From Phanerochaete sordida (Eukaryota > Basidiomycota > Agaricomycetes > Polyporales > Phanerochaetaceae): a stretch of DNA of 64,000 nt. The notes beneath the pieces were generated by a model. That model searched no databases and had not been told where the DNA came from. It worked only from the letters and a program-made list of their open reading frames with translations. The position numbers were made by a program, and so were the translations under genes. This document shows positions 32,207-43,600 of the stretch, in pieces. Position 1 is the first letter of the stretch, and the number at the start of each line of letters is the position of its first letter. The stretch is from assembly GCA_019973155.2 (NCBI GenBank), contig BPQB01000076.1:98802-162801 (forward strand), in the 5' to 3' direction.

Positions 32207-32550
32207 CTAAGACGATGCGGACGATGAAGCCAGACTCGAAGCATCTGAGGAAGAAGAGGCTATTTGCAAGCATTGGGAATTGTATGGGTTTTGGTAGACG
32301 CAGGTCCATCTGTATTAGTGTGGACAACGTTCAGAATGTAGCCGTGGCTTGACGGTACACTGGCATGCTACAAACCCGTCTACGCAGACTGTAGGGCCAG
32401 TGTAGTACTCGCCGCCACATCTGAGAAGTCAAATTAGTGAACGAGTACGTGGACGTGACGATGAGAGACTTGCTTGTTCCACGGCTGAGCGAACTGAGCA
32501 GATGCCGCCGCCAGGAGCGAAGCGACCACGAGGCCATTAGCGAACAACAT
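32207..32550 (-). CDS. Small secreted stand-alone CBM1 protein, copy B
   Basis: Exons 32550-32474, 32420-32376 and 32309-32207 (77+45+103 nt), 74 aa. The signal peptide is MLFANGLVVASLLAAASAQ. The CBM1 reads W-N-K-C-G-G, YYTGPTVCVDG, WTCVYQNPY and N-S-Q-C, with four Cys. The Ser-rich tail is SSSSDASSLASSSASS-stop. Intron 1 begins GCAAGT rather than GT (a GC-AG intron, 53 nt); the reading frame and CBM1 homology require this junction. Intron 2 begins GTTTGTAG, as in copy A. The third flat aromatic position is Asn. No catalytic domain is attached. Such stand-alone modules may bind the hyphal or cellulose surface; no function is proven. Confidence 0.85.
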
Positions 32551-32590
32551 CTGGAGCGGGCTGACTCGTTCTCGGCATGTCAAGCCGCAT

Positions 32591-32597
32591 ACTTATA
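32591..32597 (-). promoter_or_regulatory. Putative TATA box of CBM1 gene B
   Basis: TATAAGT on the minus strand, 47 nt before the ATG at 32550. Confidence 0.6.
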
Positions 32598-33756
32598 TCA
32601 CCGGGCCGACTGACGAGCTTCCAAATCGCACTCCAGGTTGTTGGGAGGCTATCGTGCATTCATTTCGCCGCTGAATGCGTATCTGCTGGGAAGGTCATAA
32701 AGAATTGACGCGATACGTCCTTGCGAGGTTTTGACAAAAGGTCAGCAAAATACGAACAGCACGTGCAGAAAATCAACTCACAAACAATCGACGAGCGAGG
32801 CTTCCCACCGATGTGCCTTAGTACATGTGGCCTTCAGGCGCATTATCGGGTCGGCAGAATTGGAACATATGGCCCAACCCATGACGATCGCTATAGCAGG
32901 ACCATCCTGGCATACTTCGAAATCCAAGTACTTAGTAAACTCGATTGAGCAAGAGCTTGTGTAACCTTGCAGTCAGCTGCAGGAGCTGACACAAATTCGC
33001 AACTTGGCAGGCTTGCCCTGGCAGTGGGCGATGTCACCAGAGCTGCGACTGCGCACCGATATGCTCACCGCCGTCGTATGGCCCATTAGCTTCAGCTATA
33101 GAGGCTGGATCATGAGTTTGTTAGGTTTTCGAATTGGGTCAGACTGTACAGTACCTTCACAAAGTTATGTGAAAGCTCGACTCGGCAGTCCGGACTTTCG
33201 ACCTCACGCGGGCGCTAACATGATAGACGCCTTTTTCATTGAGTTTGGGAGGTCATTCCCACGCCGCGCAGCCCGCTTTCTTGCGGCGCGTCTGTTCAGC
33301 TCATCATGCATCACGCGTCACGACCTGCACCGTTCGATGGACAGATGAAGGGGTCCATTCGTGGGCGAGATAAGGTAGCGTCTATCCCGCTCTTTACAAG
33401 GTGTCGTAGTCTGACTCAGTCTTGAGCCGCGGTGCCTGGCGGCACATAGAATCGCCAGCAATGCTTTGGTCTGGAAGTCATTGGTCTATTCAACACGACG
33501 CCGGACGATCTGGCCATGAACCTACTTCTCCAATGAATGCTAGTGATGCACTGGACTCTATTCTGACGCCTAATCCGATCTCTTGTGGCAGGGCATACGG
33601 CTGACATTGGATCTGGTCTTCCTCTCAAACGATGTGGCTGACCGTAATGCAGCCGTTTCCGACGGTCAGCCTGCACGACATGATTCCGCAATTTCTCCTA
33701 TCTTGCAGCGTAATCGCCGTTCTTTACACCGCGCTCGCCACGAGGATTCGCCCACG
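32598..33756. other. Intergenic region between CBM1 gene B and the PH-domain gene
   Basis: About 1.16 kb. Several open frames (for example 33004-33348 +) lack domains, signal peptides and splice-conserved features, and are not called. The frame of the PH-domain gene is open upstream of its ATG, so a longer start cannot be excluded. Confidence 0.5.
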
Positions 33757-36700
33757 ATGTTCGGAAGATATGGCAACCTGTCGGAAGCATCTTCTATGCT
33801 CACCGCACCTGCATTGAACAGTCGTGCCAGCTCTACCACAGCCGTCGTTACCCCTTTGGAAGATTTCAGAACAAGCCGATACGTCAAGCCGGATACCTTG
33901 CCGGAGGAGCTCCCCGGAGAGGGCGACACAGCCTTCAAGGATGCTACGTCGACGGCTTCCACGACCGGAAAGGTTTTGCAAGGCTCCGAATATTCATTCG
34001 ACCCTGAGCCTCGCGGACCTTATTTCTCGATCCCGCTCAAGAAAATTGAAAGCAAAGCGCCGCTCTCCCGGCGAGGAACCACGAAGGAGCTCATCGGCCG
34101 CTACGAATCGCTGTCCACCAGTAGCGCCAGCTCCGGCGGGACCGACCTCACGAAGACCAAATCGCGGACGTCAACAACGACTACAAGTACAACAGCGCCT
34201 CAAATTGCTGAGGAGAAGAAAGGCAAGGGACGGTCCCCCATTCGCCAGTCCATTCGCAGCTTTCTCTCCGTTTTCAACAAGAAAGGGAAGACCCCACGAG
34301 AGCCCTCAGTCTACGTCTCTGACCTGCTCAGTCCGCCAGCAGAAGCTGAGACCGAGACATACGCTGAGGATGTACGTGCTGCAACCCCTCCACCACCTCT
34401 CCCGAAATCGCCGTTGCCAGTACTTGCTCCTATCGATACGGATCCAACACGGTTTCTATCACCGACCGCAGACTTCGGACATCCTACTTGCACTACCCCG
34501 GTGCCACTTTACACTGGGACGCTCCTCTATCTATGTAATCCCGTGACGCCTGATGGTCTCCCTGTGTGGATCAGCTGCGACGCGACACTCCATCGTACGC
34601 ACATCCTCTTGACATGGTTTTCGGCTCTGGGAAATCCTTCGACGTCAGTAGTCCAGCTATCTCAGTGCACGGACGTGCGGTCCCTTGCGGTCTGCGATCT
34701 GGACAGCGCGGAGAGCAGCATGTTGCCCAGCAACCCCGAGTTCAGGGAACCCAAGGTCTTCGAACTTTTGTTCGAGGGTAAGGCCAGGGAGAAATTTGCT
34801 GCTGCGTCTGTAAAGGAGCGGGCGGGCTGGGTCAGCGCTGTATGGTATGTTGTCGCTGACTGTATCAAGTGCCCTCCACGCCACTGACACGACTCTTAGG
34901 GATGCAGTCTTACAGACCAGCGCGCAGAGGACCCCATCCATTCGTAGTTCAGCCGCTGGGCCTCAATCCGCTGTCTTGCTTCCACGTTTGGAACCGCCTT
35001 CGGAGGAGAGCCCTGTCGCAATCTCCAGTCGAGCAAGCTCGAGCATCCGTGACGCCGAGCTAGGATCACTCGCCCCCTCTACCCGTTCCCCGTCCACCTC
35101 CCAGGCTGAGCCAGTAAAGGTACAGCTATACGATCCTCCCGTCTCCCGAACAGCGACTCCGCCGCCTATAACTCCCGACAGGTCCACCTACTCACGCCTT
35201 CCGACACCTGGCAGGCAGAGTCCGTCTGTTCGCCATCTCGATCAGATGTCCATTGTCCAGCAACGCCTAGCACAGTTAGAGCGGGAGACCTCCCTGAGTA
35301 CCCCATCGTCCTCTCCGACAAAATCCACTCGCAGCCGTCAAATCATCTCTGCGCCCGTATCGCCTGCGGAATCTCCAATTTCACCGAGACGCGCCATTCT
35401 GCTTCGCCATGGAACCATATCTTCGCTGGGTCAAGAGTCGTCGGCCGGCTCTAGTGGGCTGGGAGCTAGCGTTCTGTCTCCACTCTCTCCTGAGTCCGGA
35501 AGGCTGCCTTCCATACCCTCTGGTAGGTCTCTAGACATCGAGCACAGCTCTTTCATCGCCAGAATCTCGCGCATGAACGCCCCGCAGTCCCTCGAGCGAC
35601 CAGACCTCTTCTCTCCCGCCTCTCAGTACTCCGATATTGCCAAGCCCGTCAGCCCAGCCCCTCTGCTATCCATGACTTTGGATATGCCATCTCGTCAATC
35701 TCCCACTCCCAGCCCGGCACGTTTTCTTGCCGCGTATAGGCAATCACCAGGTCTCCCTGAGGTGCAGACGGCTCCGCTGAACGTCAAGCCGGTCCTGCCT
35801 CAGCTCGACATGAGAGCAAGCGCCCCTCTACCCAACATCAGGACAACCCCTTCCTCGCGTGCACCGCCTGCCGCGGTACCTGCTGCTAGAGTCCTTCCAT
35901 TGCCTCGAACCAATGCGCAGACTTTGGCCGACCCTCCTGCTCTACAAGCGGCCGCTCCCACTCCAGCCCCCGTACTCCCCCAACCGTCTCCCAAGGTCAC
36001 GGTCCTCCCCGATCCAGAGCAACACCTCCGCCTCTCGAGGATCCGGGGCCAGATCTCCGAGCTGCAAGATGAGATGCACAAACTCCCCGAGACATTCGGA
36101 GCTGTCGTCGCCGAGCTACCTCCTCCTGTGCTCCCGGTCCCGCCTCCGAAGGACGACGAGGCAGAGAAGCTTCTGCGCGCGATAGACGAGAGCGTCAAGC
36201 GCATCGAGGGGCACGGGGAACTCAACGCGGAAGGCCTGGCTGGCATCCATGCGAAAGTCGATGCGATCATGACCCTCCGCCAGGCCGATGTCGCTGCGCC
36301 GCTTTCTCCCCAGGCTGCCGTTTTACCGCAGGAGACGGTCGACGCCATCAACGCAAAGTTGGAAGAGCTCGGCTTGCAGATCAGAAGCGATCTTCCGGCG
36401 TTATCGCAGAAGCTGGATGAGCTAGCTGCGGCGGGGGCCGCACAAATGTCGCAGGATGCACCTAGCACGGTCGACGCCCCAGCTTCGCCCTCGCCTCCAG
36501 CTGTGGCACCGGAAGAAGTAGCGAGATTGCATGAGAGATTGGAAGAGATCCTCACGGCCATCCAGACATCCCAAGCCGCTGCTCCTGCAGGTCTTGTCCC
36601 GAGCAAAGCAGAGGAGACGTTGGCTGACGTCGCAGACTCTGCACTGGTCACCCTGCCAGCGGTAAGCCTGCCAGTCATTGTGCGGAGCGTCTCGCTGACA

Positions 36701-37771
36701 GTGCCCCAGCTCGAAGAGTTGCTCGCTCTGGTCAAGACAGAGAAGGAGCAGCGCGAGTCTCAGACTGAGGCACAGGCGGACAGTGCGCGGTATCTGAACG
36801 AACTGAACAACGTAAGGACCACCGCATGTCGCACTTCGAAAGAGACTGACGTACTGTACAGTGGCTCGAGACCTTTGTCAAGCACGGAACGTCTCAGATC
36901 GAGGGCGTCGCAGCGGGCGTGCAGAACCTATGCAGGGAGCTGGGCACGGCCGACGGTCTGAGCGAAGACGGCCAGCCACTTCCGCCCACCGGAGGCCTGC
37001 TCTCCGACATCAGACAGCTCCTGGCGGAGACCAGCGTCAACAGCGACAGGGTCGCCGCTCTTCAAAGCTCCGTTGAAGGCTTGATGGCTGCCGTGCACGA
37101 CAGCGCGCAGGCAGCCGAAGCTAGAAACCAATTTCGTAGGTGCTTTCGCTGGATTCTAAAACACCTGGCTGACAAGTATGCCTTAGCGACCGAGAGCGTG
37201 GTGGCCATGATTGAGCGACAGAGGCAGGACCAGGAACACATGCTGAAGACGTTGGCGACAGGTGTGTTCTATGAGTTCTGAAAAGCGAGCGTACTCGCTC
37301 ACCAGGCCGTGCAGAGCTGTCCAACGACATTCGCGGCGAACGACTGCGCTTCGTCGAGGCAATGAAAGAGGCGACGACAATCAATGTGCAGAGTATGTCC
37401 TTGACTACGTACACTGAAGCTTCGTTCGCGCTGACAGTCTTCACAGTTCACGTCGAAGAGTTCAAGAAGGAGCTCACACGCGAGGTACTCTCCATGACGC
37501 AAGAAGTGACCCGTCTTCAGCGGGAACGACAGGCCCTAGAACAGCAAATCGCAGACTTGTTTGCCTTCTACGCGAAGCAGAAGCAGGCGAGCGAGGTATG
37601 TGGCTGCTAAGAACATGCGAGGGTAATGTGCTGAAGATGGATTAGCTGAAGCAGAGCAGCAAGAAGAAGGGACGAGCTCCACCGGAGGGTGGGCAATACC
37701 CCAACGCTGCTCCGGGACGACGCCCTCTTCCGTACCCCGGACAGCCGATGGGGATGCCCGGCGCGATGTGA
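33757..37771 (+). CDS. PH-like domain and coiled-coil protein (putative scaffold)
   Basis: Long cytosolic protein (about 1,250 aa) of no known function. Start MFGRYGNLSEASSMLTAPAL at 33757. The N-terminal third is Ser/Thr/Pro-rich and disordered. A PH-like domain follows (LYTGTLLYLCNPVTPDG, VWISCDATLHRTHILLTWF, SVVQLSQCTDVRSLA, KVFELLFEGKAREKF, KERAGWVSAVWDA). Exon 1 ends at 34845, inside the Trp codon; exon 2 starts at 34905. The middle is Pro/Ala-rich. The C-terminal part is coiled coil over short exons (NWLETFVKHGTSQIEGVAAG; TESVVAMIERQRQDQEHMLK; EEFKKELTREVLSMTQEVTR; LQRERQALEQQIADLFAFYA). The end is KSSKKKGRAPPEGG..GMPGAM-stop. A membrane-linked scaffold role is inference from PH plus coiled coil. 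Confidence 0.75.
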
Positions 37772-37925
37772 TGGACGCTTGTGGATGAGAAGTGAGAGCG
37801 GATTCCGAGGTACAATCGCCGAGATTGAGAGTGATGGGTATAATGATACAGAACATGCAAGAAATACACCGAGAGCAATGCGACAGAGGTCGAGTGGACG
37901 AGAGGCAACGGGGAGGCGGCGACTG

Positions 37926-38993
37926 CTATTCTTCGCGATAGTTGTAGTGTGGCGAGTAATTGAAGAGCTGCGCAGAATCGCCGCGCATACCGGCCAGAGG
38001 CGTGAGATGTTCGCGCATGAGAATGATGAGGGAGACCATCAGATGGTCGAGCAGTTGATGGCCCGCAGGTTCTACTTTGAGCTTTCGTGGAGGCGTGGGG
38101 AAGAATGTGGCGAGAAGCGTAGGACCACAATGAGCCTGAGGGACCTGTCAAGCCGAGATAGGACGCGCAGATGTGTACACTGACCTGCCATGATTTTGGG
38201 CCCATCTTCCACTTTATGGCTCTCCCGTCTCCAACGAAATATAGTCGCGAACTAGTTGCACGTTGGTGAGACATCGTATGGACGTATGCATGCCAAACAT
38301 CATACCTGCTTGCGGTACTCTTCCTAAAGAAGACTTCATTTAGCGGTCTACAAACTTGGCCGATTGCAACCGTGGCAGGTGTGGACGATATACCGAGTCT
38401 GGTGGGACCCTGAGTGCGCGTTCTCGAAGCAATAGGAATTCTGCAACTCACTCTAAGCTTGCTACAATCGGCCCCGCCTCACTCGACCCTCTTCTCACAG
38501 TCGTGACTGTCATGCTCGGCATCCACACGTTGACTCCGACGCTGATGTGATACAAGGCCGAGGCTTCCGTGCCCGAGCCTTCGGGCGACAGCACCATGGC
38601 GAATGGCGAACATCGAGTGAAGCCATACGTGACAGCCGACGTTGGGTGGGCTACAGTTGTGTACGTAGGTAGACCGTCCACGCGAGGATCTGCTTTGGCG
38701 AAATCCTCCGACTCCCCCAGCACTTGGCTCAGCGATGGGGCGCGTTGGGCTGCAGGCGTGTCTCCGGCGAACGAAGGCGATGAACATACCGACCCGGCTT
38801 GCGAGCTTGAACCAGAGACCTCGGTGAATGTTGGCGACGTCGATAGTGCAGGCGTTCGCGCTGTGTCGTTCATTGGTGGAGAGCCTTCAACCGGTACGAC
38901 GGTGACAACTGGCTCCGCGCTCTTCTTGCGAAAGAGCGTGAATCTTCTCTTCTTCTCCGGTAAAGACACGTCTCCTGCTAAAGCGGATGACAT
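37926..38993 (-). CDS. DUF6593 family protein
   Basis: Four exons. Exon 1 starts at 38993 (MSSALAGDVSLPEKKRRFTL) with a disordered lead, then the domain begins: TYGFTRCSPFAMVLSPEG, ALYHISVGVNVWMPSMTVTT and VRRGSSEAGPIVASLE. After splicing: LGISSTPATVAIGQV..KSTAS, then SRLYFVGDGRAIKWKMGPKSWQ, and VPQAHCGPTLLATFFPTPPR, KLKVEPAGHQLLDHLMVSLI, ILMREH.. ending NYSPHYNYREE-stop at 37926. Agaricomycetes carry many copies of this family and none has a known biochemical role. The HIS-V..MPS..VTTVRRG core and the W-K..W..P..LA.F ladder are the family signature as I recall it. Convergent with the PH-domain gene. Confidence 0.8.
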
Positions 38994-39648
38994 GGCGAGA
39001 CCGTGCAGAATGGCCAGAATTAGAAGCCAGAGTATTCGTCAAAGTAGACCAGGCAGTTCGCCTCCCAGGGAGGAGTTGAACTGAGGTTCTTCCTCGCCGA
39101 TAAGCACGTCGATCGAAACACGTATGGTGTACTCCGCGAGTCAATCGTCGTGTGCAAGGAGGTCGCGTCGCTATCGTTGGCAGCAAGTTAAGTATAGCAA
39201 GCATCCACGAGACATCACATCGTGAATATAAGGCGGCAGAGCACAGAGATGGCGTGAATTGGCGGAATTTGTATGGTCTTGATTGGTCCTTTCCCAAGTC
39301 GGCGTCTTACGCGGTCCTTCGACGACGGTTGCAGGACTGTTCGACGACCAGGAGTGCTTATTAGCGAGTAGATGGCGGGAGGTTGCTGTTTGGCGAACAC
39401 GACACGCGATGGAGGTGGCAGGGGAGAAGCATGAGTGCAGCCAGCCGGCTTCGAGGGTAAGTGCCAATGTAAGCCTTGGAAGCTTATCAGTTCAATGAAG
39501 CCTTGTAATGCCACTACAATCGTTTGTTACCACTAGCGTTACAGCTGCTTACCGTGGTTTCGGCACGCGCGCTTTCAGCTACCCGGCGTTTTCCGCTGGA
39601 CAACTCGAGAAACTCGGCTGGACCGCTGAGGACACTACACCCATCGCA
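38994..39648. promoter_or_regulatory. Divergent upstream region of DUF6593 gene and ATP16
   Basis: About 655 nt between two divergent starts. No exon is recognised. Confidence 0.4.
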
Positions 39649-40305
39649 ATGTCTGCGCTTCGTCTTGCCTCGTCTCTGACCCGGAGGGCACCCAGGGCGT
39701 TCTCCGCTGGCCGTCGTGGCTACGCTGAGGCCTCTGACAAAATCAAGCTCTCCCTTGTCCTCCCCCACCAGGTACGCGACGACATACAATACTGTTCATG
39801 CTCGAAGCTCACTGCGCTCGTGTACATTCAGGCCATCTTCTCCTCGACCGATGTGATCCAGGTCAATCTCCCCGCCGCCACTGGTGACATGGGTATCCTC
39901 GCCAACCACGTCCCCAGCATCGAAGCTCTCCGCCCTGGTGTCGTAGAGGTCATCGACTCCGCTAACACGTCTAAGAAGTTCTTCGGTGCGTGCACTAAGC
40001 TACGCATCCTGTTGACTCTGCTTACGCATTCTGCAGTCGCTGGCGGCTTTGCTACTGTGCACCCCAACAACAAGCTGACCGTTAACGTTGTCGAGGCTGC
40101 TCCCCTCGAGTCCTTCTCCGCCGAGGTACGTCACCACCAACCTATACACGCGCGCATGCTGATCAGTCATTACCCTCTCTTATAGGCTGTTCGCGCTAAC
40201 CTCCAGGAGGCACAGCGTGTCGCGAACGGCAACGGTTCAGAAGAAGACAAGCTCGAGGCGCGCATTGAGGCCGAGGTCTACGAGGCTATCCAGCACGCTC
40301 TTTGA
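39649..40305 (+). CDS. ATP16: Mitochondrial ATP synthase delta subunit (F1 central stalk)
   Basis: Four exons, starting MSALRLASSLTRRAPRAFSA at 39649 with a typical mitochondrial presequence (cleavage likely near AGRRGYAEAS). Exons join LSLVLPHQ to AIFSSTDVIQVNLPAATGDM, GILANHVPSIEALRPGVVEV, KKFF to VAGGFATVHPNNKLTVNVVE and AAPLESFSAE to AVRANLQEAQRVANGNGSEE, ending AIQHAL-stop. Introns: GTACGC..TTCAG, GTGCGT..TGCAG, GTACGT..TATAG. Length and the DMGILANHVP motif match Atp16 and the bacterial epsilon subunit. It couples rotor rotation to ATP synthesis at the inner membrane. Confidence 0.96.
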
Positions 40306-40635
40306 TTGTTCTCCTATGTAACACGTCTACTTCGCTGCACCCGTAATGCATAGAGAATGAAAATGCTACTGGAACACTGGGAAGAGTTTGTGTGAATTAG
40401 TCTACAGTCGCGCGTGGTGTGCGCGCTTTGACGCTGGAGCAGGGTCCTCTCAAATTACCGCGTTCTCAGGACTGCCATCGTCGAGTTCCACATCGAACAC
40501 GGTGGCTGTTGCGTGGGCTGTATGTTGTCCACGACGGCGAAGCCAACGCCGTCTTGTCTACCCTCGTTCACTTGAGACCTTGTTCTCCGCTCCCTACACC
40601 GACTCGTGCAACCGTCGACCCGCGATCCACCTGAA
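40306..40635. other. Intergenic region between ATP16 and the AlkB-like gene
   Basis: 330 nt. It holds the ATP16 3' end and the promoter of the next gene. Nothing else is seen. Confidence 0.5.
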
Positions 40636-43600
40636 ATGGTGCTGAGGACACCCCAGACTATTGCAGACCGTAGTCTGTTGGACGACGAGCCCTTCAAGAA
40701 GCATTTTGACGACGAGGTTAACAGCAGACGGGCCCAGCGTCCTCGTGGACACGCACGTCCGACGCTATATAAGACCATTGAGGATGCTATGCGCAGTGAG
40801 CCGGGCGGGGTACGTTCTCTAGTCCTAATCATCTCTGAATATTGCTTGACGATCCCATACTTTGCAGTTGGACGCAGCTCGTGCGTGGCTCCGCACCGTA
40901 TTCAAGCACGAGCCCTCTCTGCAGCCAGAAGAACTGGATGTGTTCATCAACTTCTATTGGTCGTTCTACCGCGAGCAAAACAAAAGGTCTTTGGAATCCT
41001 TGCTTCACCAGGCAAGCAAATGCCGTGGCCTCAAATATCGCTGCTCCTTGGACGCGCCGATTATTCTTCATTTGTTGGAACACCCCGAGTCAAGCGGCAT
41101 CGACCTCATCTCACAAGCTCAAGTCGCTTCCGACGTGCCTACACCCACGGAGAAGAATGCGCGTCGCAGACGTGCCAGATCTCCTAGACGTCGCAAAGGC
41201 AAAGCTCAGGACGCGTATGACGGAGAGATAGAGGATAACGACTCTACCACTGGCTTGCAACACGGCCCATCATTGTCTACACCAGCTATACTTCGAGATT
41301 CCCCAGCTGTGTCTTCTTCCTCATCTTCCGCCGATACAGTCCGTGGCACAGTCCCATCTGTGACGGCACAAGCCAAGCCCCGACGCGACAAGAGGCGAAA
41401 GGCCAATACCCCTCCCCCTTCTCATCACAATGCATTGTCCGACTGCTCGTCGCTGACTTCTCTGGACTCAGACACTCGCGAAGCTGTCGTGGAGGAGACC
41501 AAGCTGCTCAGCGGTCTCGTCCCACCGTCGTCCCACTCTGAAGAAGTGACTCTTGTCGCCAGAGACCACGAAGCAGCGGCCACACTGATGCAGCTGTCTG
41601 CGCAGACTCCTGCGTCTGCTCCTACGACACAGTTCGCGCCGCCGACACCTTCCTTGTCTGCCCTCTTGCAAGGGTCGCGTCCGCAAAGACCAGCAAGAAG
41701 GGCGGCGAACCTCGACAGGCTGTCTAATTTAGTCGCTCTGGACACTGCGTTCGAGGTGGAGAACCGACGCATGGGCAAAAGTCAGGTTCCGCAACCCGAG
41801 CTTACTCTGCCTTCGCGCAAGGCACAACAGCGCGTGCCCGGACGCGTGCGAGAAGCCGTCACTCAGGGACCAATCGCGAAGGCCCACTCTGCCGGGCTCT
41901 TGTGCATGTCCGGCCCTGTCAAACATGTAGTAGCTGCCATACCCATGACCAACAGGAATCTCCGGCCGTCTCGGCGGGCAGTCGTAACTGCCAAGAAACC
42001 TCAGTTCGACGCGAATGACGGGGCTATGAGCGAGCAGCCACAGAAGAAACGACGTGCCAACGACAGTGATTTTTTGCTGGACTCCCTTGTCGTGGACAGT
42101 GCGTCCGCTCCGCCTAAGCGAAAGCGCACACGCCCGCCGAAGGCCTCTATCGCTACATCCGCTCCTGCTGTCGATGTCGTTCCCCCCGAGATTATGACGG
42201 TGCACAGAAAGCCGGAGGTGAAGCGGACAGCAGCCATAGCACCAGCGGCTGCATTGCCACCGGCACCAGCACCAGCTCTACCAACAGCACCGGCGTTACC
42301 CATCTCTGAGAAGCCGAAGAAGTCTCCAGGTCGCAAACGAGCCTTCGACCACGATCCTGTTGAGCAATCCGAGCTTTCGCTCTCGCGTGAGCAGGTCTCA
42401 CAGGCTCCTCAGGAGCGACTTTTCATCAGGATCGCTCCTCGTCGCCAAGCAGCAGCGAAGGCTGCAGCTCTCAATGCCGAGTTCGCAAGGGCAGATGCGC
42501 GATTCGCGAAGCGTCCCAATGATCACGAAATTCCAGATATTGTCCTTCGCGATAGTGGTCGCAGCGCTCTTCTGCAGCTCACCTGCAGAGACCCCGAGGC
42601 CAGCGACTGGGACGCACATCCTAACGACCCTCAGCCTGGCGATTCCAGCGATGAGGACGTACCTCTCAGCGTTTCGACGATGGTTAGGAAGGCGAGTTCT
42701 CCGCAAGGTGCAACCCTAGCTTTTCCGACCGAGCCTCTGCGACAGCCGGAGGCTCCCCAGGAGGAACGTGTCCTCGAAGAGGGAGAGATCGACGAGACCT
42801 GGGGTCTGCTCCCGATGCGATTGGATGAGCCCTGCGAGCTCACATACCCGAGCCTCATACCGTGCCCGCTCCTCGAGTCCTCGCCTACCTTGAACAACTT
42901 CGCACCAAAGTTGGCTCTGCCTCGACTGCCACCTATCTGGGCGCAGGTAGGTCTCGAATGTCCTGATGACGTCAGCGGTTGGTTGACTATCGGGCTATAA
43001 GTCAAGACAAGAAGTGTGCGAATCGTTCGATTGGTTCCGCAGCTACCAAGGTGGCGTCTACTTTGTGAAAGATATCGTCAAGGGGTACCTTCTGGGTGGA
43101 TTTTCCGCGAGGTTGGTCGTTCGGCGGTCTGGACGCTGCGCCATAGTAGCTGATTTACCGTTTAGTCGAGATCTCTTCCACAACGGCGGCCAGCTTATTA
43201 TATCGCACGGGTAAGCCACCGAAAGCTAGCGATTTGCAGAAATGCTGACCGGAGTCTAAGAGGAGGCAAGGCTGCCCAGTCCCTCGGACGAGCTCCGGGC
43301 ACAGTTCAGGCCAGCGACCAGCAAGAAGATGACAAGTCCGTTAGGGCCCTTCTGCACAACTATAGAACTGGCCGTCCTCTCGTCCTCATCATCGACGACA
43401 AGTACTCGCTCTTCCCGTATGATCTGACAACAGCGGGAATAGCCTACGCGATCCTCGGTTGGTACCAGATTGCACATGCTTGGGGTGGGTCTGTTACCAA
43501 ATGCCGTAGCTCTGCCACTAAATCGTCGTCCCAGCCGAGTTTCAATCTGACTCGACGAGTCCAACTGGCAAGGTCGTCAGGTGGAAGTTTGCTTTCCAGT

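Noticed and set aside
33004..33348. 114-codon open frame between CBM1 gene B and the PH gene
   Set aside because: No known domain; not supported by a neighbouring exon. Could be a small unknown gene but I cannot support it.
35800..36735. 311-codon Ser/Ala-rich frame antisense to the PH-domain gene
   Set aside because: Low-complexity antisense shadow of the Pro/Ala-rich exon.
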